IMG/VR virus record: IMGVR_UViG_3300035670_007545 | Location: 39,275 to 103,274 of that record | Direction: 5' to 3' (one strand) | Source of the DNA: a virus | DNA: 64,000 nt | Shown here: positions 29,817 to 37,144 of the stretch, in pieces | Layout of the letters: the number at the start of each line of letters is the position of its first letter | Position numbering within the stretch: the stretch's first letter is position 1 | Program-made: the position numbers and the translations under genes | The notes under the pieces: generated by a model | What the model saw: only the letters and a program-made list of their open reading frames with translations | Told to the model about the DNA's origin: nothing | Database searches by the model: none

Positions 29817-30325
29817 AATCCTCTAAATTCATCTTTATTCACAAATGTTGCAACAACTGACCTATAAAACGGTTTATAACCTCCATAAGTATGTTTATTA
29901 TCCATATTTACAATTCCATCATCAATAACAGAATAATATCTAACCTTATCTTCTGTAACATAATATCCCAAATAATCACCTTTCAATAGTTCAACATTAA
30001 GGTCATCAAGTTGTTTTTGGTAAAATGAGAATTTCATATTCCCAGGTTCTTTCTGTTCAACTTTGGAATTTCCAAGTTGTTTTAATGTTGATTCTGTAAT
30101 TTGAACAACTCCTTTTACTTCAATGGGTGGCATAAAGACAATTCCATCTTTTGGCGCTTCACCATATATATCATCTTTCTTTGTCTTCTTTCGGTCTATT
30201 CTATATAATACGACACTCATGTTCAAGTCACCGCCCAAATATTCCATTCCCATCTCAATATCCAGATTAAAATCTTCTTCCCCAAAAAACTTACCAATCC
30301 TTGATATTGGAACTAATTTTGCCAT
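29813..30325 (-). CDS. Neck-like virion structural protein
   Basis: The 170-residue protein contains 'YLGGDLNMSVVLYRIDRKKT' with 'KKDDIYGEAPKDGI', then 'GDYLGYYVTEDKVRYYSV' and 'DNKHTYGGYKPFYRSV'. These blocks recur in structural proteins of large T4-like phages at the head-tail junction. In this window it lies directly upstream of the gp15-like gene, which supports a neck (gp14-position) assignment. It opens a minus-strand unit that runs through the zinc ribbon, gp15-like, fibre 1 and FISUMP genes. A motif of the ATATTTATAT type lies 16-30 bases upstream. Confidence 0.5.
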   Translation of the reverse strand: MAKLVPISRIGKFFGEEDFNLDIEMGMEYLGGDLNMSVVLYRIDRKKTKKDDIYGEAPKDGIVFMPPIEVKGVVQITESTLKQLGNSKVEQKEPGNMKFSFYQKQLDDLNVELLKGDYLGYYVTEDKVRYYSVIDDGIVNMDNKHTYGGYKPFYRSVVATFVNKDEFRGL

Positions 30326-30340
30326 GTTTTTAACTTATAT

Positions 30341-30355
30341 TAATATAAATATATA
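30341..30355 (-). promoter_or_regulatory. Candidate promoter motif before the neck/fibre unit
   Basis: The minus strand reads TATATATTTATATTA upstream of the ATG at 30325. It lies in the divergent gap with the helicase gene. Confidence 0.4.
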
Positions 30356-30416
30356 GTAGTTAATAAATTGATAATTTGTTTGATTTTTATTATAATTAAA
30401 ATTATGTAAATTACTT

Positions 30417-32174
30417 ATGGTAAAAAAGAAAATAACAAAAGATGATGCTTTAGAAATATTGAAAAATTATAATGGTGATAATAATTATTTAATTAACATC
30501 CGTAATTTATCATTTGATAATCCAAATTTCTATTTGACAGATAGTCAGATTGAGTATATATCATTATTTAATGAAACAAAACCAAAGGTTGCAAGAAAGT
30601 GGGTTGAATTGGATCCTTATTATGCAAAAATGATTGCTGATGATAAGTTATTGGTTAGAATCCCAGAGAAAATGTGGGTTGAAAAATTATTGGTTGAGAA
30701 GGAAAAATCATATCATATTTTTGGTAGATTTTTTGAAAATGATAGATTAAATCTTTATTGGATTCCAAAGGATGCAATTGTTGTTGATAAAACAAATAAG
30801 GATGTTGTGGTTGATTTTGAAAAGTATTCTCATAGAATGCCATTTGAACACCAGAAGGAGGCAATTATAAAGTTGCTTGAGAATGATAAATTCATATTGG
30901 CAGATGACATGGGTTTGGGTAAGACAAGTTCTGCCATTGTGGCTTCAATTGAAGCAAAACCAACTAAAATATTAATAATATGTCCAGCAAGTTTGAAGCA
31001 GAATTGGGAAAGAGAAATTAGGAATTACACAGATAAGCCCATTTATATTTGCGAAGGTAAAAAATATGATGATAATGCTAATTTTGTTATTATTAATTAT
31101 GATATTTTAAAGAACTTTCATTCATTGAAATCAAAAGAGGAATCAATTATTCAAAAATCAAAATTTGATTTAATCATATTGGATGAATGTCATCTTGTTA
31201 AAAATCCACAAGCATCAAGAACCAAATTAATAAATGATATTTGCAAAGATATAAAGAAAATTTGGCTATTAACTGGAACACCATTAACATCACGACCAAT
31301 TGATTATTTCAATTTATTATCATTGGTTGATAGTCCTGTTGCAAGAAACTGGATGGCATATGTTAAAAGATATTGTGCTGGGTATCAATTTACTGTTGGG
31401 TTTAATAAGGTATGGAATGTGAATGGTGCATCAAATCTGGATGAATTAAGGGAGAGAACAGCACCATTATTATTAAGGCGTTTAAAAGAGAATGTGTTAG
31501 ATTTGCCAGAAAAGATAATAACACCAGTTTATTTAACATTAAAATCAAAAGAATATGAGAATGTGATGGGTGAATATTTTGATTGGGTAAAGAACAATCC
31601 AAAGGAATCAAAATCATTGAGTGTTCAATTTACTAAACTTATGAAAGTTAGGCAAATAATTGCTGATGAAAAGATTAAGAACACCATAGAATTGATTGAG
31701 AATACCTTGGAACAAGAAAGGAAGGTGATTGTGTTTTCAAATTTCACAAACTCATTAGATAAGATATATGAGCATTTTAAGAAAATTGCAGTAAAATTGG
31801 ATGGAAGTTCAACAATGAAACAAAGACAAGATAGTGTGGATAAATTTCAAAATGAAGATAATATTAAAGTTTTTGTTGGGAATATAAAGGCTGCAGGTGT
31901 TGGTTTAACATTAACACGTGGTGATGTTGTTATCTTTAATGATTTATCTTTTGTTCCAGCCGATCATAGTCAGGCAGAAGATAGAGCATATAGAATTGGT
32001 CAGAAAAATTCTGTATCTGTATTATATCCAATATTTGAGAATACCATTGAGGGAATTATATATGATATGTTGGATAGGAAGAAAAAGATTATATCAACAG
32101 TATTGGGTGATAACTTAATTGAAGGGGATGTTAGTGAAGATATTTTAACACAAATATTAAATTTTGGAAAATAA
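30417..32174 (+). CDS. SNF2-family helicase/ATPase
   Basis: The 585-residue protein has the SNF2 helicase motifs in order: motif I 'LADDMGLGKTSSAIVA' near residue 160, 'ILIICPASLKQNWEREI' (Ia), motif II 'LIILDECHLVKN' (DECH) near 255, motif III 'WLLTGTPLTSRPID', motif V 'GVGLTLTRGDVVIFND' and motif VI 'QAEDRAYRIGQ' near 525. An N-terminal region of about 130 residues is specific. By family it moves on DNA and remodels forks or displaces proteins, as SMARCAL1-type enzymes do. T4-like phages carry UvsW in a comparable role, but this is of the SNF2 class. It is divergent from the tail genes. Confidence 0.88.
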   Translation: MVKKKITKDDALEILKNYNGDNNYLINIRNLSFDNPNFYLTDSQIEYISLFNETKPKVARKWVELDPYYAKMIADDKLLVRIPEKMWVEKLLVEKEKSYHIFGRFFENDRLNLYWIPKDAIVVDKTNKDVVVDFEKYSHRMPFEHQKEAIIKLLENDKFILADDMGLGKTSSAIVASIEAKPTKILIICPASLKQNWEREIRNYTDKPIYICEGKKYDDNANFVIINYDILKNFHSLKSKEESIIQKSKFDLIILDECHLVKNPQASRTKLINDICKDIKKIWLLTGTPLTSRPIDYFNLLSLVDSPVARNWMAYVKRYCAGYQFTVGFNKVWNVNGASNLDELRERTAPLLLRRLKENVLDLPEKIITPVYLTLKSKEYENVMGEYFDWVKNNPKESKSLSVQFTKLMKVRQIIADEKIKNTIELIENTLEQERKVIVFSNFTNSLDKIYEHFKKIAVKLDGSSTMKQRQDSVDKFQNEDNIKVFVGNIKAAGVGLTLTRGDVVIFNDLSFVPADHSQAEDRAYRIGQKNSVSVLYPIFENTIEGIIYDMLDRKKKIISTVLGDNLIEGDVSEDILTQILNFGK

Positions 32175-32176
32175 TA

Positions 32177-32207
32177 TTTGTTTTTTGGGATTTAAATTAT
32201 ACCTTTG
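32177..32207 (+). promoter_or_regulatory. Bacteroidetes-type promoter
   Basis: TTTG at 32177-32180, a 19-base spacer, then TACCTTTG at 32200-32207 match the Bacteroidetes housekeeping consensus TTTG/TAnnTTTG exactly. It drives the small gene starting at 32238. Confidence 0.7.
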
Positions 32208-32237
32208 CAAAATATTTATAACAAAAACCAAAGCAAA

Positions 32238-32471
32238 ATGAAAGAAAGTATTATTAAAACATCAGACTTATTTAATTGGATTTCTGAAAAGGAACAACTT
32301 ATAAATGCTGAAATGGGTGCATTTGAAAAAACAGATGCCATTATGGTTCAGAAACTTACATCTTTGCAAAAAGAGTTGGAGTTGTTGAGAGAGTTGAATG
32401 CTTTTATTGACCACAATTACCAAGAAGAAACATTCATATTTGAAAATGAACTCTTTGAAGTTAATGCCTAA
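32238..32471 (+). CDS. Small helical protein, unknown function
   Basis: From the ATG at 32238 the product has 77 residues, beginning MKESIIKTSDLFNWISEKEQ. It is mostly charged helix with Leu-rich heptads (VQKLTSLQKELELLRELNAF), so a short coiled coil is likely. An upstream in-frame start at 32205 lies inside the promoter and is rejected. It has a host-like promoter of its own, which suggests early expression and perhaps a host-directed function. It ends at a bidirectional terminator. No family recognised. Confidence 0.6.
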   Translation: MKESIIKTSDLFNWISEKEQLINAEMGAFEKTDAIMVQKLTSLQKELELLRELNAFIDHNYQEETFIFENELFEVNA

Positions 32472-32474
32472 CTT

Positions 32475-32506
32475 AAAACCCCCAACCATAAAGATTGGGG
32501 GTTTTT
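32475..32506. terminator. Bidirectional terminator
   Basis: The stem AAAACCCCCAA / TTGGGGGTTTTT lies between convergent genes ending at 32471 and 32509. Confidence 0.85.
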
Positions 32507-32508
32507 CA

Positions 32509-33093
32509 TTATACTATTATTTGACCTTTTATAACTCCAGGCTTAATCATATCTCTTAATTCATTAAATGAATATTGTTCTAATTCTGTATATCTTATAT
32601 ATAAATTCTCACCAACTTCTAAGCCTTCTGGTAATGAAGTTATTTTTGTTCCACTTATATTCAAATCACCCCCAACTTTCAACCCTTTTGGTAATGAGGT
32701 AATTTCTAATCCTTCTAAATTTAAATACCCTTTAACATTTAATCCTTCCGGTATTGATGTTATTTTTGATTGAAAAAGGGTTAAACTATTCCCAACTTTT
32801 AAGCCTTGTGGTAATGATTTTATTTTTGAATAATGTAAATACAAATCATCACCAACTTCCAATCCTTCTGGTAATGATATTATTTTTGAATATGATAAAT
32901 CTAAAGTACCACTAACTTTTAATCCTTTTGGTAATGATTTTATTTTTGAATCAAATAAATCCAAATCACCTTTAACATTTAAATCTTTTTCTGTTAATTG
33001 AATTTTACTCTTCACTTTCCACAAGAATGGAGGGTTACAATTTTCCTTTCCTTGAAGGAAATCAAATATTCTTTTTAGTACTTCTTTTTCCAT
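32509..33093 (-). CDS. LRR-array protein A (6 repeats)
   Basis: Last gene of eight tandem paralogues. Family plan: an N-terminal helix (VLKRIFDFLQGKENCNPPF), an adaptor (LTEKDLNVKGDLDL), then 20-residue leucine-rich repeats of the form 'KITSLPEGLEVGENLYIRYT', and a cap 'NELRDMIKPGVIKGQIIV'. Six SLPxGL repeats are visible here. The repeats resemble the LPX class of bacterial leucine-rich repeats, which make curved binding surfaces. There is no signal peptide or membrane segment, so it should act inside the cell. A stretch at 32809-32885 is identical to one in paralogue F, evidence of recent exchange. The target is unknown. Confidence 0.8.
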   Translation of the reverse strand: MEKEVLKRIFDFLQGKENCNPPFLWKVKSKIQLTEKDLNVKGDLDLFDSKIKSLPKGLKVSGTLDLSYSKIISLPEGLEVGDDLYLHYSKIKSLPQGLKVGNSLTLFQSKITSIPEGLNVKGYLNLEGLEITSLPKGLKVGGDLNISGTKITSLPEGLEVGENLYIRYTELEQYSFNELRDMIKPGVIKGQIIV

Positions 33094-33575
33094 TATCTAA
33101 TTATTTCTCCTTTTATAAATCCAGGTTTAATCATTTCCCTTAATTCTTCATCTGAATATTTTATTAATGGTGTGTACTTTATATACAAAATCTTACCAAC
33201 TTCCAATCCTTTTGGTAATGAGGTTATGGCATCACAACCAATTATGTTTAATTCACCACCAACTTTTAAATTATCTGGCAATGAGGTTATTTTTTTTTGG
33301 GCTCTTAAATCCAAACTACCCCCAACTTCTAATCCTTCTGGTAATGATGTTATTTTTGTTTTATATAAATGCAAATAACCACTAATTTTCAATCCTTTTG
33401 GTAGTGATTTTATTTTTGATTTATACAAATCCAAATTACCTTTGAAATTTAAATCTTCTTCTGTTAATGGGTAATTAAGCATAATTTTCCATGTTAGAGT
33501 TCTTTTATATTTTGGTATTTTATTTTCCTTCTCTTCAAGAAAATCAAATATTCTTTTTAGTGCTTGTTTTTCCAT
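33093..33575 (-). CDS. LRR-array protein B (4 repeats)
   Basis: This 160-residue paralogue has four repeats (one reads 'SLPDNLKVGGELNI'). Its adaptor differs from the others (KIPKYKRTLTWKIMLNYPLT), and one repeat carries 'LDLRAQKKITSLPDN', an extra residue in the loop. The C-terminal cap is 'EELREMIKPGFIKGEIIR'. It shares a base with the start of gene A through a TAATG-type stop/start overlap, so it is translated in the same message. Function unknown; a protein-binding role is inferred from the repeat fold. Confidence 0.8.
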   Translation of the reverse strand: MEKQALKRIFDFLEEKENKIPKYKRTLTWKIMLNYPLTEEDLNFKGNLDLYKSKIKSLPKGLKISGYLHLYKTKITSLPEGLEVGGSLDLRAQKKITSLPDNLKVGGELNIIGCDAITSLPKGLEVGKILYIKYTPLIKYSDEELREMIKPGFIKGEIIR

Positions 33576-33578
33576 TAT

Positions 33579-33980
33579 CTAATATATATTTCCATTTATA
33601 TAACCAGGTTTTATCATTTCTCTTAATTCATCATCTGAAAGTTTTTCTAATTTTGATCCTCTAGTAAATAAATCACCCTCTAATTTCAAACCTTTTGGCA
33701 ATAATGTTATTGATGTGTATCTTAAATACAAATCGCCACCAATTTTCAATCCTTCTGGTAATGAGGTTATTGCTGATCCAAATAATAACAAATTTCCCAT
33801 AACTTTTAACCCTTCTGGTAGTGAAGTTATATTTGAATTATGTAAATCTAAATCACCTTCAATATTTAAATCATCTTCTATTAATGGTATATCATGCCTC
33901 AATTTCCATAATAATGGTGGATTACAATTTTCCTTCTCTTCAAGAAAATCAAATATTCTTTTTAGTTGTTCTTTTTTCAT
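33579..33980 (-). CDS. LRR-array protein C (3 repeats)
   Basis: This 133-residue paralogue has an N-terminus almost identical to protein H (LEEKENCNPPLLWKLRHDIP) and only three repeats, the last reading 'LLPKGLKLEGDLFTRGSK'. The cap is 'DDELREMIKPGYINGNIY'. The near-identity of its N-terminal block to that of a gene 2.4 kb away, while its repeats differ, suggests that N-terminal blocks and repeats are reshuffled. It is separated from gene B by only a few bases. Confidence 0.8.
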   Translation of the reverse strand: MKKEQLKRIFDFLEEKENCNPPLLWKLRHDIPLIEDDLNIEGDLDLHNSNITSLPEGLKVMGNLLLFGSAITSLPEGLKIGGDLYLRYTSITLLPKGLKLEGDLFTRGSKLEKLSDDELREMIKPGYINGNIY

Positions 33981-34462
33981 TATATTAATATTTCTCCATG
34001 TATAAATCCAGGATAAACCATTTCTCTTAATTCATCCTCATAATCATCATTATAATCATAGTCATCAGCTAATGGAGTTCCAATTAAGTCCAAATCACCG
34101 CCAACTTCCAATCCTTTTGGTAATGATTTTATATCTGTATATACTATATTCAAATCACCGCCAACTTCTAATCCTTCTGGTAGTGATGTTATTTTTGTAT
34201 TAGCCAAAGACAAATCACCCCCAACTTTCAACCCTTTTGGTAATAACATTATCTTTGAAATGGATAAATCTAAATCACCTTCAACTTTCAACCCTTCTGG
34301 CAATGAAGTTATATTTGATTGAAACAAATTCAAATTGCCTTTAACATTTAAATCTTCTTCTATTAATGGTTCATTATTTTTAAATTTCCATAAAAATGGT
34401 GCTCTATGCTCTCCCTTCTCTTCAAGGAAATCAAATATTCTTTTTAGTGCTTCTTTTTCCAT
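33980..34462 (-). CDS. LRR-array protein D (4 repeats)
   Basis: This 160-residue paralogue has an N-terminal block (HRAPFLWKFKNNEPLIEEDL) shared with protein G, and four repeats. Its C-terminal cap is unusual: an acidic insert 'ADDYDYNDDYEDELREMVYP' replaces the usual 'KYTEEELREMIKP'. Such an insert may alter what the cap contacts. The stop overlaps the next start. Confidence 0.8.
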   Translation of the reverse strand: MEKEALKRIFDFLEEKGEHRAPFLWKFKNNEPLIEEDLNVKGNLNLFQSNITSLPEGLKVEGDLDLSISKIMLLPKGLKVGGDLSLANTKITSLPEGLEVGGDLNIVYTDIKSLPKGLEVGGDLDLIGTPLADDYDYNDDYEDELREMVYPGFIHGEILI

Positions 34463-34989
34463 TATCTAATTATTTTTCCTTTTATAAATCCAGGTTTAAT
34501 CATTTCTCTTAATTCCTCTTCAGTGTATTTAGTTAAACTTGTGAGTTTTACATTTACACCACCATCAACTTTCAATCCTTTTGGTAATGATGTCAAATTT
34601 TTACACATTATTAAAAATAAATTCTTGCCAACATATAATCCTTCTGGTAATGATGTTATATTTGTATAATCTAAATGCAAATCCTTCCCAACTTTCAATC
34701 CTTCTGGTAATGATTTAATATTTGAATGTTCTAAATCCAAATCACCGCCAACTTCTAAACCTTTTGGCAATGATTCTATTTTTGAACCATATAAATCCAA
34801 ATTACCACCAACTACTAGTCCTTCTGGCAATGAGGTTATATCTGAATTTAAGAGACTCAAAGTCCCTTCAACATTTAATTCTTCTTTGGTTAATGGTATA
34901 TCATTTTTCAACTTCCACATAAATGGTGCAATATGTTCTCCCTTTGCTTCAAGGAAATCAAATATTCTTTTTAGTGCTTCTTTTTTCAT
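34462..34989 (-). CDS. LRR-array protein E (5 repeats)
   Basis: This 175-residue paralogue begins KKEALKRIFDFLEAKGEH and has five repeats, one with an irregular 'NLFLIMCKNLTSLPKGLK' containing a cysteine and an extra residue. The cap is 'EEELREMIKPGFIKGKIIR'. It overlaps gene D by one base and gene F by four, continuing the polycistron. The reading frame is intact, as in all eight copies, which argues for selection on each. Confidence 0.8.
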   Translation of the reverse strand: MKKEALKRIFDFLEAKGEHIAPFMWKLKNDIPLTKEELNVEGTLSLLNSDITSLPEGLVVGGNLDLYGSKIESLPKGLEVGGDLDLEHSNIKSLPEGLKVGKDLHLDYTNITSLPEGLYVGKNLFLIMCKNLTSLPKGLKVDGGVNVKLTSLTKYTEEELREMIKPGFIKGKIIR

Positions 34990-35573
34990 GTCCTATATAT
35001 CTTTCCTTTTATAACTCCAGGTTTTATCATTTCTCTTAATTGTTTATTTGTGTATTTTTTTAATGGTGTGTTATATATATGTAAATTACCACCAACTTTC
35101 AAGTCTTCTGGTAATGAGGTTATATTTGAATATGCTAAATTCAAATAACCACCAACTTTCAAACCTTTTGGTAATGAGGTTATATTTGAATATGATAAAT
35201 ACAAATTACCTCTAACTATTAACCCTTCTGGTAATGATTTTATTTTTGAATAATGTAAATACAAATCATCACCAACTTCCAATCCTTCTGGTAATGATAT
35301 TATTTCTGAATATGATAAATCCAAATAACCAAAAACTTTCAAGCCTTCTGGTAATGAGGTTATGTTTGAATCATTTAAATTTAAATTCCCCTCAACCTCT
35401 AATCCTTCTGGCAATGAGGTTAGAATTGTTCTTCTTAAATCCAAAGTACCACTAACTTTCAAATCTTCTTTTGTTAATGGTATATTATTAATTAATTTCC
35501 ATTTAACTGGTGCATTTTGCTCTCCTTTCTCTTCAAGGAAATCAAATATTCTTTTTAGTGCTTCTTTTTTCAT
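34986..35573 (-). CDS. LRR-array protein F (6 repeats)
   Basis: With 195 residues and six repeats this is the longest with protein A, and it contains the repeat pair 'IISLPEGLEVGDDLYLHYSK' found in A. At DNA level 35229-35305 equals 32809-32885 over about 77 bases, then differs by single bases. The C-terminal cap (PLKKYTNKQLREMIKPGVI) is shared with protein G. These mosaic relations suggest gene conversion inside the array. Confidence 0.8.
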   Translation of the reverse strand: MKKEALKRIFDFLEEKGEQNAPVKWKLINNIPLTKEDLKVSGTLDLRRTILTSLPEGLEVEGNLNLNDSNITSLPEGLKVFGYLDLSYSEIISLPEGLEVGDDLYLHYSKIKSLPEGLIVRGNLYLSYSNITSLPKGLKVGGYLNLAYSNITSLPEDLKVGGNLHIYNTPLKKYTNKQLREMIKPGVIKGKIYRT

Positions 35574-35977
35574 CTCCTATATATCTTTCCTTTTATAACT
35601 CCAGGTTTTATCATTTCTATTAATTGTTTATTTGTGTATTTTTTTAATGGTGTGTTATTTATATGTAAATTCCCACCAACTTTCAATCCTTCTGGTAGTG
35701 AGGTTATTTTTGAACCCATTAAAAATAAAGCACCTTCAACTGTTAAATCATTTGGTAATGAGGTTATGTCTGTTAAATATAAATTCAAATAACCACCAAC
35801 TTTCAATCCTCTTGGTAATGAGGTTATTTTTGAGTAATGTAAATTCAAATCACCTTTAACATTTAAATCTTCTTCTATTAATGGTTCATTATTTTTAAAT
35901 TTCCATAAAAATGGTGCTCTATGCTCTTCCTTCTCTTCAAGGAAATCAAATATTCTTTTTAGTGCTTGTTTTTCCAT
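35570..35977 (-). CDS. LRR-array protein G (3 repeats)
   Basis: This 135-residue paralogue combines the N-terminal block of protein D (HRAPFLWKFKNNEPLIEEDL) with the C-terminal cap of protein F (TPLKKYTNKQL), with three repeats between, including 'SLPNDLTVEGALFLMGSK'. It looks like a recombinant of its neighbours. It overlaps genes F and H by a few bases or one base. Confidence 0.8.
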   Translation of the reverse strand: MEKQALKRIFDFLEEKEEHRAPFLWKFKNNEPLIEEDLNVKGDLNLHYSKITSLPRGLKVGGYLNLYLTDITSLPNDLTVEGALFLMGSKITSLPEGLKVGGNLHINNTPLKKYTNKQLIEMIKPGVIKGKIYRR

Positions 35978-36381
35978 TATCTAACTATATCATATTTTAT
36001 AAATCCAGGTTTAATCATTTCCCTTAATTCTTCACCTGAATATTTTGTTAATGGTGTTCCATAAATATACAAATCACCCCCAACTTCCAATCCTTTTGGT
36101 AATGTTTGTATTGGCAAAAAAGCTAATAGTAAATTATTCCCAACTTTCAATCCTTCTGGTAATGTTTCTATATTTAATTGTATTAAATCTAATGTCCCCC
36201 CAACTTTCAATCCTTTTGGTAATGAAGTTATGTTTGTTCCTGATAAATCCAAATTGCCTTTAACATTTAATTCTTCTTCTCTTAATGGTATATCATGCAT
36301 CAATTTCCATAATAATGGTGGATTACAATTTTCCTTCTCTTCAAGAAAATCAAATATTATTTTTAGTACAGTATTATCCAT
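35977..36381 (-). CDS. LRR-array protein H (3 repeats), first gene of the array
   Basis: From the ATG at 36381 the product has 134 residues, beginning MDNTVLKIIFDFLEEKEN, which matches the start of the other paralogues; an in-frame ATG at 36438 adds 19 residues that the paralogues lack. It has three repeats with TLP in two places and the cap 'GEELREMIKPGFIKYDIVR'. It is the promoter-proximal gene. The shared upstream region with the superoxide dismutase gene carries ATATTTATAT motifs in both directions. Confidence 0.78.
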   Translation of the reverse strand: MDNTVLKIIFDFLEEKENCNPPLLWKLMHDIPLREEELNVKGNLDLSGTNITSLPKGLKVGGTLDLIQLNIETLPEGLKVGNNLLLAFLPIQTLPKGLEVGGDLYIYGTPLTKYSGEELREMIKPGFIKYDIVR

Positions 36382-36387
36382 TATCTT

Positions 36388-36410
36388 AATATTTATATTA
36401 TAAATATAAT
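36388..36410. promoter_or_regulatory. Divergent candidate promoter between LRR array and superoxide dismutase
   Basis: The region AATATTTATATTATAAATAT is nearly palindromic, giving the recurrent ATATTTATAT motif toward both genes. It lies about 7 bases from the array start and 6 from the dismutase start. Confidence 0.4.
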
Positions 36411-36415
36411 CTTTT

Positions 36416-37105
36416 ATGAAAATACTGGAAACAATCAAAGAAGAAATAATATCAAGAATACATAAAGATAATGTTGATTTCTTAATTCAAGAAATGAAAA
36501 AAGTTGGCATTGAAAAACTTCCTTATTCATATGCTTCATTAAAACCTTTTGTTGATGAAAAGACAATGAATATTCATTATAATAAACATTATATTGGTTA
36601 TGTGGATAAATTGAATAAAGCATTAAAGAACACAAAATCAAATGGTGATTTAAAGCAAATCATATCAAATATAAGCAAATATGATGATAAGATTAGGAAT
36701 AATGCTGGTGGTGCATTTAATCATGCTTTATTCTGGAATATGTTAACCCCCACCAAAAAGAATGTTCCAAGTGAATTAAAAACAAAAATAAATGCAAGTT
36801 TTGGGACATTTAATGCTTTCAAGAAAAAGTTTGAGGAGGTTGCAAAAGACCATTTTGGATCCGGATGGGTCTGGCTTGTTGCAACCAAAAATAATAGATT
36901 AAAAGTAATAAGCACACCAAACCAGGATAATCCCCTTATGAATGTGATTAAGGATGGGGGTTTTCCAATATTGGGATTGGATTTATGGGAACATGCTTAT
37001 TATCTAAAATATCAAAACAAAAGGGATGAATATATTCATAACTTTTGGGATTATGTAAATTGGGATTTTGTTCTTGAATTATATCAAAATGCAAATGATA
37101 AGTAG
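36416..37105 (+). CDS. Fe/Mn superoxide dismutase
   Basis: The four metal ligands can be placed: His54 in 'MNIHYNKHY', His103 in 'NNAGGAFNHALFWNML', Asp189 and His193 in 'LGLDLWEHAYYLKYQ'. The Gly-Gly before His103 and Gln170 in 'TPNQDNPLM' match the Mn-type second sphere, so manganese or mixed use is likely. The enzyme converts superoxide to oxygen and hydrogen peroxide. Residues 1-34 form an extra helical N-terminus not seen in standard enzymes (about 200 residues); it carries no signal peptide, so the protein should be cytoplasmic. Start chosen at the first ATG after the divergent promoter. Few phages carry this gene, and it probably protects the host cell during infection. Confidence 0.92.
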   Translation: MKILETIKEEIISRIHKDNVDFLIQEMKKVGIEKLPYSYASLKPFVDEKTMNIHYNKHYIGYVDKLNKALKNTKSNGDLKQIISNISKYDDKIRNNAGGAFNHALFWNMLTPTKKNVPSELKTKINASFGTFNAFKKKFEEVAKDHFGSGWVWLVATKNNRLKVISTPNQDNPLMNVIKDGGFPILGLDLWEHAYYLKYQNKRDEYIHNFWDYVNWDFVLELYQNANDK

Positions 37106-37120
37106 CCAAAAGAATAGTTT

Positions 37121-37140
37121 CTTATATTTATATATAAAAG
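37121..37140 (+). promoter_or_regulatory. Candidate promoter motif before the 372-aa virion-like gene
   Basis: CTTATATTTATATATAAAAG ends four bases before the ATG at 37145. It is nearly identical to the motif on the minus strand before the gene starting at 14938, showing the motif follows gene direction. Confidence 0.45.
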
Positions 37141-37144
37141 AAAT

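Larger units (their letters stand above)
32509..36381 (-). repeat. Array of eight tandem LRR gene copies
   Basis: Eight paralogous genes with one- to four-base overlaps or gaps fill 3.9 kb. A 60-base unit coding a 20-residue leucine-rich repeat occurs about 34 times in total (6, 4, 3, 4, 5, 6, 3 and 3 copies in genes A to H). N-terminal and C-terminal blocks are shared in different combinations between copies. Confidence 0.85.

Noticed and set aside
36382-36438. Extended N-terminus of LRR protein H from an ATG at 36438
   Set aside because: The 19 extra residues are absent from the seven paralogues and would cover the divergent promoter and the dismutase start.
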